Assembly: GCA_900128395.1 (NCBI GenBank)
Contig: LT649584.1
Span: 1 to 19,380 of the forward strand
Direction: 5' to 3'
Source of the DNA: Stramenopiles sp. TOSAG23-2
Taxonomy: Eukaryota; Sar
Length of the DNA stretch: 19,380 bases
Below the pieces are notes generated by a model. The model worked only from the letters and a program-made list of their open reading frames with translations, was not told the origin of the DNA and did not search any database. Shown here piece by piece: positions 8,501-14,618 of the stretch. The stretch's first letter is position 1, and each line of letters opens with the position of its first letter. The position numbers and the translations under genes are program-made.

Positions 8501-11035
8501 GGCATGTTGGAAAGAAAACGAGATAGATATAAACTTTGGAAATTTTTATTGCGTTATACTCTTTTGATCTTGAATCTGAAATATTTTCTGGAAATTATAA
8601 ACGCAATATTTGGATACCACAATACGGAACTACCATTTCAAGATTTTTTCTTGATACCACCCGAGTCACAAGCTACAAGCAGCTGGTCTTTTTGGTTTAT
8701 GGAATTGCTATTGGTTACTACAATTTTATTTCATCGCTATTGCAGTCAACAAAATGGTCTATGGCCATTGCAGCGAACGGTAGCGATTAGCAACGAATAT
8801 GCAGTCATTATAGGTAACAGCGGCGGTATTGAAGAGGATGAAAATTCGGATTCGAACGAGAAGCATAACAATGATTGGACTGATGAAATTGCAGATACTT
8901 ACAACCAGAAGAAAGAAGCATCGGCAAAAATTGATATTGTTGGTACGAAGAAAACTCTAATGGAGTATTTTAATACAGTTGCGCCTATTTATGTCCCAAA
9001 AGATGTTATATCTCATGGAAGCGAATTAAAATTAGACTTTACTGATGATAAGGGCAAAGACGACAAGACCCTGAGCGTAGATGACCAAAATAAAATTTTC
9101 TTGCACGTTATGGAAGTGACAAATAACAAGTATATGTTAAAAAAACCAGGCAGATACTATTACGGCCATATGTTTGGATTACTAATGTTGTCTGCGATAT
9201 GGATGTACCTTCGCCACGTGCTTGGAGTTGACAATGAAGGAAGTTTATTTTCGCAAGATCCATTTACGTTCATGTTTGTTGCGGTTCGTATTTTTTTTGC
9301 TGTTTTGTCTGACAGACGGGCGTACGTGGTAGCAAATTTACGGTGGAAGCTTGTACACCATTATGCCTTCGTATTTATGATGATATGGCAAATGTGCTAC
9401 CGCGTTTTGGATAAAAAAGGCTCGGATGGCAAGGCTGAAAATATTGATAGTGTATTATTCGTCATCGACTGTATCTATTTGGCCATCAGTGCTAAGCAAA
9501 TTCGGCATGGCTACTTCGTATTAGCTCGCGATCGTAGCCCATTATTTACTCGCTTCGGTTACGGGACGTGGATGTCAATACTTTTTAAAACATATACCAG
9601 TATACCATTCCTAGCAACGATGCGTTCAATTTTTGATTACATGCTATCAGAAACATCTATGGACGTCTTTATGTGGATTAAATTAGACGACATTTATCAA
9701 AAATTGTTTTACGTCAAATGCGAAATGGATTATCGACGGCGGTTTGGTGAAGTTTTGGCAGGGAAAGAGGAAATGCCTCGAATTTGGAAAATTATATATG
9801 CGGATCTGTTTTTTTATATTATTTACGCTTTGCTTATATTACCATTCCTTCTTGGTCTTAATGACAGCAATATTGCATCCGAGACGCAATTTCCCTTAGT
9901 GGAATTTGCTGTAGGAAAAATACGTATGGATTTCGAGAGCGTCAAGTATCGTAATGGGAACATAAATTTATATGATGTCAATTCAGAAAATCGCGTCACA
10001 GTTGACAATAGTGGTACTGAAAGTCACGACCAACAAATCTTATTTCCAAATGTGGGTGATTCAAGTTGGAATCCACCAGTACCAATTGCATTCAACATAC
10101 AAAGAGGAATGATGGATGTTAACGAAACCAAAAAACTAATCATTGACCTTACTATCAAATACGAAATCTGCAGTGGCAACGAAGAATCGTGCACGAATCA
10201 GGCGCCGAATTCGTTCCTGTTGAGCATAGAAATTTCATTAGAGAACGAGGAAGTGCGTTTGAACTTCAGTAAGGCGATCGATTTATATATTAACAGTACT
10301 AGTGATAAAACATTATACGACAAAGGAACATTAAATGAAAGCCAAGATAGAGAAATAGAAATTAATGGTTTGGTCTACGATTATTGTATTAAAAAAGACG
10401 AATTGTTTGATCCGTGTAATACCACTAAAAAAGAAAATAAACTAAAAAAGCTGCAGATTAAATTTATTCAGTCCAGCTTATATAATTTTTATTGGGAATT
10501 TAATACAGCGATAAGCAATAGTCTCATAACCAATAGTTTTGACAATATGGACGAGGTGCAGAATAGCTTAGAGTTCAAAAGTATACCACATGTAGCTACA
10601 ACTATCTCAGCGGCAATCAAAAGTATTGTGAATACCTTACCTGGTGGTGGTGGTGGCAGCGGAACAGAAAATGCCGGTTACGTAATTTTTTTAATATTTG
10701 TTGCGTATAATACATATTTAGTCAGTTTTTTACGGGGTTGGTTTAACACCCAAATGTATGAAATTCCATACAGTGAAATGAAATATCCCGATTTGTTAAT
10801 TGATTTATGTCATGGTTTATATATATTGCGGAATGAGCGATATAAAGGGCATATGGCAGACGAAATTCAGCTATATTATTTTCTGTTAGATATCATTAAA
10901 TCATCAACAACGTTACAACGGTTGACGTGGAAAAAACCTGCTGATATAAATGATATAAATAACAATGGCAATGATGACGATGATATCATCAGTCGTAACA
11001 ATATTCGACGAAGGACGATTATTTTGAGGGATTGA
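2600..11035 (+). CDS. PIEZO-type mechanosensitive cation channel with an inserted FnIII domain
   Basis: This is a full-length PIEZO homologue of 2811 residues (animal members about 2500-2800). PIEZOs are trimeric, bladed membrane channels that open under membrane tension. The protein consists of repeated hydrophobic transmembrane units separated by charged, Asn/Asp/Lys-rich linkers. An intracellular beam-like helix lies at about 1680-1735. A fibronectin type III domain follows (about 1752-1860), then a Cys cluster (1918-1930). Conserved landmarks are SAKQIRHGY (2297-2305), an anchor motif at 2336-2347, an outer helix ending near 2419, an extracellular cap (about 2420-2692), the pore-lining inner helix (from 2693) and the C-terminal DLC...LYILR...LQRLTW block. 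The anchor PF-x2-E-x6-W motif reads PFLATMRSIFDY, so E and W are replaced by T2340 and Y2347. No intron is needed. The start is the first ATG; a second one at 2723 (M42) would remove only a basic, polar leader. The stop is TGA. PIEZO identity is secure. Confidence 0.96.
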   Translation: MPKRFKSFSLPRINIASTKKKKNNRDNNDKDNNYIYNYSLLMSEEEHNSKNTAMNTPMKNDDEVGNGVDVIMTWKRKGLPHILLFFSTVILLAASICRLAPVAAIYLLFFFIINQLSYKHLSSWIVIFTCLTIVAVVTCLGHALVLISNSIDSFKLSEIVIRTFEPVDVVSADTFLLYVVPDIVVAIFAILALCFAKRERLRMANAVEMVGNYEHNDERKQSEDNHDVNEDKKFITMSFSICCCSQKFINDAYRAFWNYGTVLALLTGCVLNISIITCFTYLIFLATLVIWGARIGRFRFFYEKSIFLIKNFIFFVVISWYVSLLCTADDSNLENDLDKVFYNIGFRGLSWKEPNWYNWGSYFSFLFLFLGCTHIESMRSQMLYSSNLFYKNNSKNDDERIQDESFMEQASKSLLENDAMSLENDNHRVLTITEGKETFSKHPSSYMSSVTGFFNMEISKSTHTAIFVGLVLLWPCTFPTATILFMPLVLWATLALCLSFTPIINTLTHRRTLTFIYMYSILLSLTMFICDLHVIKYSFGISKDSSSVDTLPSFLGVAWSSLGGKRIFTQSIVLMILSWNLRALSDRKYVEMIPHVSTDTYSDDDNESNNNNSSKSTSNEDNATLKSSIETKEKNRNNKKISKYNNEKSTISDENLNIGWNENFSILRNVSNEFVHFLNDALRTLEVLVNIFIISCTTYTYVLVLIVIYLCGLTSVNVLNAIYLLFFVVFIINSKWRKRYWRALVVYASCVVFFKYIWKCFPTLLPAQILGLTDGPKKLEMFGLFFSSGTHVQENQIDFFFSFIILMFSSWQLTMYSTNTQRNGQTHLTKAKRKLSPFFSNLLDLPSRMYAEIGLISTSIAVLICSLMSPTLFNFFGVINVAGVWYFASDPLIDQNIKTKKLRWWLFIFIIIEGICLIALYLYQFKFMRVNAINSIFQCNCDFEIVDQNEWQCKPNATAASMLTNGTKPSNSNTFCNFLSQSEVGLRNLNHFENNIDAVDPFVWLKSPLTYGLLPRLISFVLFVFQFQYLGSSMARKGVRLSQRKVVDDMYFAMVEEDEELDANGNDDVTNEENGENGKRRKSQNDDFYKTLVTAYKTLLDVLIYLVYYYGGLIGMAISVFLIVDEPSAINFVLMCCLVFVVLFSSKNSWCNRCSNKTEGHMPLWYGAWRVTFFFGLFRGLALWIYQYHSIQSLTDTYECWIEWIGLFKAWEADLPHSCKDNTTWKRSAWPMMYELSQNDIFLVMASLCVRYSISYKCDAEEIDRTWKREEEESYIYKSKSITEKEQKRDDDNEGETMKTDEDDVKYKVQRRYRLWHIGLRAAMREYFTFYAAFDITVFMLLVASISHLDAFAIIYMSFVVGAIFSNSRVLNTNIWKLLKFFIAVAIIIRYAAEIKFPEDTTLLKRWMIYLNDANMNILPGITSWLGLDQSSATGKSWSFDFVTLVASVMHIEVVQNFEQKRGKSLRNSADFVPSISNLDDYTSNTSGIWDKLQLVVTENITLFAVFILLVSGAFLAANDYNFFAFSYIVCASNLILSRKGARQIKAIRRIRKFNALIFFVIVLYQIPFINISLDSVEYEAIHGSMPKIPYNCMGSSKVWCQYRTFFDLYKYAPVGYKNITTISCGCAINGTKHVCIHRCINAFEEPYLMSSHLAVFLVLTVVFHFQLHPAYKMFSIPHLIRTSQLNASLVKNTAEKEKQIIALSWLKRIQSQFLMEQRLRTVIKKVEVWQHEVRNGGLTGKETLTEILPTAPTNLKVKKITFQEDAFENVKTILSWDSNNDGDDKTAKTLGIFYKIAVQKYPSLTLLGNFDIVAKIEGKNEAILDSLEPNTLYEVKVCAYNNVGESLYSDVCKFKTAPSSTSNIKRKKNTPTLDSVNIYDDDEEKVSSSQEEKESEKDKQEEAFSGASLEQENRDACCKCCSKGCRNMCAYFTSHTENLCIFTALLSTWINFSFWTILYPVVIFCYGMLERKRDRYKLWKFLLRYTLLILNLKYFLEIINAIFGYHNTELPFQDFFLIPPESQATSSWSFWFMELLLVTTILFHRYCSQQNGLWPLQRTVAISNEYAVIIGNSGGIEEDENSDSNEKHNNDWTDEIADTYNQKKEASAKIDIVGTKKTLMEYFNTVAPIYVPKDVISHGSELKLDFTDDKGKDDKTLSVDDQNKIFLHVMEVTNNKYMLKKPGRYYYGHMFGLLMLSAIWMYLRHVLGVDNEGSLFSQDPFTFMFVAVRIFFAVLSDRRAYVVANLRWKLVHHYAFVFMMIWQMCYRVLDKKGSDGKAENIDSVLFVIDCIYLAISAKQIRHGYFVLARDRSPLFTRFGYGTWMSILFKTYTSIPFLATMRSIFDYMLSETSMDVFMWIKLDDIYQKLFYVKCEMDYRRRFGEVLAGKEEMPRIWKIIYADLFFYIIYALLILPFLLGLNDSNIASETQFPLVEFAVGKIRMDFESVKYRNGNINLYDVNSENRVTVDNSGTESHDQQILFPNVGDSSWNPPVPIAFNIQRGMMDVNETKKLIIDLTIKYEICSGNEESCTNQAPNSFLLSIEISLENEEVRLNFSKAIDLYINSTSDKTLYDKGTLNESQDREIEINGLVYDYCIKKDELFDPCNTTKKENKLKKLQIKFIQSSLYNFYWEFNTAISNSLITNSFDNMDEVQNSLEFKSIPHVATTISAAIKSIVNTLPGGGGGSGTENAGYVIFLIFVAYNTYLVSFLRGWFNTQMYEIPYSEMKYPDLLIDLCHGLYILRNERYKGHMADEIQLYYFLLDIIKSSTTLQRLTWKKPADINDINNNGNDDDDIISRNNIRRRTIILRD
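7360..7389. repeat. Perfect 30-bp palindrome inside the PIEZO coding sequence
   Basis: Each half-site is 15 bases (left arm gaagatcccatacaa) and the two halves abut with no spacer; the centre lies between 7374 and 7375. It is read in frame as part of a Cys-containing, probably extracellular loop (KIPYNCMGSS), so it does not interrupt the gene. Confidence 0.97.
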
Positions 11036-11174
11036 GTGGGCATATTCATACGAGTACGTATCATATAACTGTCTAAAAAAATTTTTTTCCAACAAAAATG
11101 ATTGATTTTGCGCATAACATTAGTGCACGAGGTTTTTTGATAGTAAAATATGTGTAATTTGTACTTATTAGTAT

Positions 11175-11180
11175 AATAAA
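11175..11180 (+). terminator. Candidate poly(A) signal of the PIEZO gene
   Basis: AATAAA lies about 140 bases after the PIEZO TGA. It is the first canonical hexamer downstream on that strand. Confidence 0.5.
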
Positions 11181-11182
11181 AT

Positions 11183-11188
11183 TTTATT
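11183..11188 (-). terminator. Candidate poly(A) signal of CFAP58
   Basis: TTTATT on the plus strand reads AATAAA on the minus strand, about 97 bases past the CFAP58 stop. It sits two bases from the plus-strand signal of the convergent gene. Another TTTATT close to the CFAP58 stop is nearer but leaves almost no 3' untranslated region. Confidence 0.4.
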
Positions 11189-11284
11189 TGTCCCTTTCTC
11201 CTATCGAAGAAAAACAACTAATACGTAAAATATATAAAGTTACCTGGACCGATTGTGCCGTATATTTGTTTATTAATTTTTTTT

Positions 11285-13864
11285 TTACATATCTTGCTTC
11301 TCACCTTTTGATTCTACACTCATTGGACTTGTTGGCATTTCATTTACATTTACGTCCTCCTCATCAAGCTCTAATTTCACAGTTTTGCGCGACATTCTCT
11401 TTATGTATTCTTGTTGTAAAATATTAAAACTAGAATTTAATTCATCGATTTCATTTTTTGACGATGTAACTTGTTGCTTATACATTTCTAGTTCTGTAGT
11501 CATTGCTTTCATTTGTCGTTGTTTGTCTTTCAAATTTTGTTGATAAATGGTTAATTGTTCAGCAACTTCTGGACCAGGTTGTCTTCCCAAGATGTTTTTT
11601 AATTCGACATATAGCTTTTCTTTTTCTTGGATTAATAAATCACGTTTAACGCATTTTTCACTATTTTTAATCAATGTTTTCTGCAGTGATTGTATTCTTA
11701 ATACCTGCTCCCAACGATCAGGATCTGAACTCTCAAGTTTTCTCCAACGATGAACATTGATAGGTCTAGCCAATTCTTCGGATAAAAATTTAATTTTCAT
11801 CCTCTCTTGTGTTAATTCATTGTCGATTGCCATGGCTTCTCGCTTCATACTATCTGTACTAGTCACTTGTCCTTTGCAGCTTTCTAATTCACTTTGTAAC
11901 GTTTCGACTTGATTTTGTAATCCTAAAATTTCAGCAACGGCATGATTGTATTGCCTTTCGCCCCTTGATAAAGTGGAGCGTAATAATTTGATAGAATCAT
12001 ATAATTTTGAAAGCTCGTGGTTTCTTTTAGTCAACTGCGCGCCTAATAAATCACGTTCAGATGCTACAGATTTCAATTCCTTTTGCTGTCGATTCCGTTC
12101 GGATTCCGCTTCGTTAATAATTTTGTTTAGCTTCGTTATTTCTGAGAATTGATTTGCTGTGATTTGTTCCGAGCTTGTTATTTGCTTCTTGACTTTGTTT
12201 ACTTCGTTCCTCAAAACATCTTTCTCCCGCTGTACTTTATGATGTTCAAAATGTTCTTTAACTAAACCATGATCCTTTGTTGTTATCTCCTCTTTTAATG
12301 TTTCTATTCTATTATTCATCATTTTGAAATTCCTTTTCATTTCTTGTATTTCTTCTTGATGTTCTATCAAACTTTTGCTATACATATTCCTATCTGCCCG
12401 TACTTGCTCATAAAGATTTTGTTGCTGCTTTAAACGTGAGTCCGAATTTGCAATTTTTTTATTTAATTCATTGACCCGCTGTTCCTTCATTTTCAAAGCT
12501 TCTACAGCAGCAAAATAATCTTTATTTGCTTCGCTACATGCTTCTTTATATCTTTCAACGTCTTTATTAACCTGCAAGATTTTTTCTTGTAATAGCCTTG
12601 CCTGTGCTACGTATCCATTGATTTCCGATTCTAAATTGCGCTGTGTTCCCAATTGAATTTTCGTCAATGCAACTAGCTTTTGCGCTCTATCATCTGCAGC
12701 AGATGCATCTTTTGTGACGACATCTCTTTCTCGTAATAAATCATCCACTTGTTTTCGACGTTTTTCACATTCATGTTTTACACCAGTCAACTCAGCAGTA
12801 ACTGCATCGCGTTCTGCTGTGACTTTCACTCGTTTTGTATCTGCTTTTTCTTTATCACGAACAAATTTCTCACTTTTCTTCTCTGACACGACAATTAATT
12901 TTTTTACCCGTTTTAAATCTTTTACAATCAAATTTCGTTCAAAATCGCATTCAACTGCATTTTTCTTTAAGCTTACTAATTCCACCCGAATCTTTTCGTT
13001 TGTTTTTATTTGTTCTTGCAATTTTACTGTAAGTCTAGATGTTGTAATTAAAACAGTTTCATATTCTTTTAAATAACGCTCTAATTCTTGTTTTGCTAAC
13101 TCTAATTTTTGTTCCATATTTGCTAAATCGCGTTTTCCTTGTTTTATATCAATATTTTTGGATTTTACAACTCTAGCAGAGTTTTCACACGATTCTTTTC
13201 TTGCCTTTAACTGGCCATCTAATTTTGCCTTACGATTTTTTTGCGTCTCTGTCTCATTTCTTTTATCTTGTACGCGCCTTTCTAAATCATTAACCTCACT
13301 GGCCAATAAACTTTTCTTCTCGTCTTCATTTTGGAGATGCATAGTTAAAGCCCCAACGCTTGACCTGGTTTGCGTTAATAAAGTCCGTTTTTCGTCTAAT
13401 TTCTCCGTTAGATCTTCTCGCGTGGATTGTAATCCATTCATTGTACTTTGCTGCTCTTTTGTCCATCCAGAACCATTTTGGAGGCCTGTTTTTAAAATAT
13501 CTATTTCTATTTTTAAGTCGCTTATTCTTATTTTTTTTTTACTTTCTTTCGCATTAGACTCTGCAACCGCTTTCCATGTTCTCTCTATATCGCCTTGTAA
13601 ACGTTCTTTACGCTCACGTCTTGCCTCGTCTTCTTCTTGCATGTCTGCCATTTGCGTTTTTACACTCCCTATATCCTTTGTAAGCTCTTCAGTACGCTTC
13701 AGATATCTCACTTCGCTCGCATGAACATTTGTGAAGGATCTATGTAACTTCGAAAACTCTTCAAAAACATCTACTAAGGAGTCACCTCTTGCTTCTAATT
13801 CTTGCAATGTTTTTTGCATTTCCTCGTCAAGTTGGAAGAATTCTTCCGCTGATTCCGTACTCAT
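11285..13864 (-). CDS. CFAP58: Cilia- and flagella-associated protein 58 (CFAP58), coiled coil
   Basis: CFAP58 is a coiled-coil protein of motile cilia, needed in vertebrates for sperm flagella. This copy has 859 residues against about 870 in human. The protein is almost entirely charged heptad-like coiled coil. Blocks I recognise from the family are ESAxEEF near the N-terminus, KQQQNLYE..R.DRN.YSKSL from residue 479, NVHRWRKLES from 703, QEKEKLYVELK, and RQPGPE...QL around 761-770. The acidic C-terminal tail is not conserved. The start is the first in-frame ATG. An open stretch of about 24 codons upstream has no ATG and follows a TAG, so I did not extend into it. No intron is needed and the stop is TAA. 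The gene converges on PIEZO and diverges from the receptor gene. A generic coiled coil such as SMC or CCDC146 is the alternative, but the matching blocks make CFAP58 very likely. Confidence 0.93.
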   Translation of the reverse strand: MSTESAEEFFQLDEEMQKTLQELEARGDSLVDVFEEFSKLHRSFTNVHASEVRYLKRTEELTKDIGSVKTQMADMQEEDEARRERKERLQGDIERTWKAVAESNAKESKKKIRISDLKIEIDILKTGLQNGSGWTKEQQSTMNGLQSTREDLTEKLDEKRTLLTQTRSSVGALTMHLQNEDEKKSLLASEVNDLERRVQDKRNETETQKNRKAKLDGQLKARKESCENSARVVKSKNIDIKQGKRDLANMEQKLELAKQELERYLKEYETVLITTSRLTVKLQEQIKTNEKIRVELVSLKKNAVECDFERNLIVKDLKRVKKLIVVSEKKSEKFVRDKEKADTKRVKVTAERDAVTAELTGVKHECEKRRKQVDDLLRERDVVTKDASAADDRAQKLVALTKIQLGTQRNLESEINGYVAQARLLQEKILQVNKDVERYKEACSEANKDYFAAVEALKMKEQRVNELNKKIANSDSRLKQQQNLYEQVRADRNMYSKSLIEHQEEIQEMKRNFKMMNNRIETLKEEITTKDHGLVKEHFEHHKVQREKDVLRNEVNKVKKQITSSEQITANQFSEITKLNKIINEAESERNRQQKELKSVASERDLLGAQLTKRNHELSKLYDSIKLLRSTLSRGERQYNHAVAEILGLQNQVETLQSELESCKGQVTSTDSMKREAMAIDNELTQERMKIKFLSEELARPINVHRWRKLESSDPDRWEQVLRIQSLQKTLIKNSEKCVKRDLLIQEKEKLYVELKNILGRQPGPEVAEQLTIYQQNLKDKQRQMKAMTTELEMYKQQVTSSKNEIDELNSSFNILQQEYIKRMSRKTVKLELDEEDVNVNEMPTSPMSVESKGEKQDM

Positions 13865-14030
13865 CTTGATTTCAACAACGCCGGTATTAGACTTTTCTCT
13901 GTCTTCAAAAAAATGTGCACCCAAATATTTTGTCTTCTAGCACACAAATATGAAAGCGTTGTAACAATATTATGTATATTTTATATCTAGAAATGTATTA
14001 TATAATATGTTACATGTGTATTTATATTAT

Positions 14031-14061
14031 ATAATAATAATAATAGTATTATTATTATTAT
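14031..14061. repeat. ATA/TAT trinucleotide inverted repeat
   Basis: A 15-base ATA-type run (14031-14045) and its exact reverse complement (14047-14061) flank a single G. The tract can extrude as a perfect hairpin and continues as ATT units to about 14067. It lies on the CFAP58 side of the divergent promoter region. Confidence 0.95.
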
Positions 14062-14137
14062 TATTATAGGTATTATAACTATAATGTTAATAGCTTTTTT
14101 TGTGATACTAGTAGTATACTGATAACTCGAATTAGCT

Positions 14138-14475
14138 GTTACAATGTTACAATGTCCAAGGGGGATTGCTTACCAGCTTACCGTTATTATTGAGAGAAAC
14201 GCTGCTGAGCAACCTGATCTGGCTGACCAGCTGACCCTGCCAGCAAGCTGGCAAGGACCAAAAAAACTCAAGCTATATTTATACTGAAATTACAGCGCTA
14301 TACCACCATAAGCCTGATTGCGATCAGTTTATCTAAAAAACCTGTGCCAATCATGTGCTATTTCTGCAAAGTTGCTAATGCTGTACCTGTATGCTGTCCT
14401 GGAATGCCAGGAATGATTTAATACTGGTGATATCATTATACCAGGTATAGTACCTGGTAATCTGCATTACCTGAA
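14138..14475. repeat. Hairpin-rich, GC-elevated island (possible degraded element or regulatory block)
   Basis: This island stands out from its AT-rich flanks. It contains a direct repeat GTTACAAT x2 (14138-14153), adjacent GCTGACC copies (14222-14228, 14230-14236), and stem-loops GCCAG/CTGGC (14239-14252), CCTGG/CCAGG (14398-14411), TACCAGGTA/TACCTGGTA (14439-14459) and GGTAAT/ATTACC (14456-14471). The last two share bases, so they exclude one another. No terminal repeats or target duplication were found, so calling it a mobile element would be a guess. Confidence 0.5.
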
Positions 14476-14618
14476 TTTTTTAGTAGAAACGTTATTATTT
14501 TGCCAGGTATGATATTTTTTGATACTACTATAAAAAACTATATAATAATATATATTAGGTATTAGTTTTTAGATTTACTATTGATACTATTAAAATACAT
14601 AAAAACAATAAATTGTAC

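Larger units (their letters stand above)
11036..11284. other. Convergent 3' intergenic region between PIEZO and CFAP58
   Basis: The PIEZO (+) and CFAP58 (-) stop codons are separated by 249 bases. The stretch is AT-rich with no gene. It holds both transcripts' 3' ends, including poly(A) hexamers of opposite orientation side by side near its centre. Confidence 0.7.
13865..14618. other. Divergent (head-to-head) intergenic region of CFAP58 and the receptor
   Basis: About 750 bases lie between two start codons pointing outward, so both promoters must be here. The outer parts are extremely AT-rich (about 15% GC by hand count near 14521-14580). The middle (about 14138-14475) is about 43% GC and full of short hairpins. 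No tRNA, other RNA gene or protein-coding frame could be supported. Confidence 0.65.

Noticed and set aside
13158-13724. 188-codon plus-strand frame opposite CFAP58
   Set aside because: Its Ser/Phe/Leu-rich composition is what the antisense of a Lys/Glu-rich coiled coil gives. The minus-strand gene matches a known family.
13865-13924. Upstream extension of CFAP58 by 20 residues
   Set aside because: It needs a TTG start; the first ATG (13864) places the conserved N-terminal block where the human protein has it.
14613-14618. Receptor start two codons upstream of 14619
   Set aside because: That codon is TTG; eukaryotic initiation at the ATG at 14619 or 14661 is far more likely.
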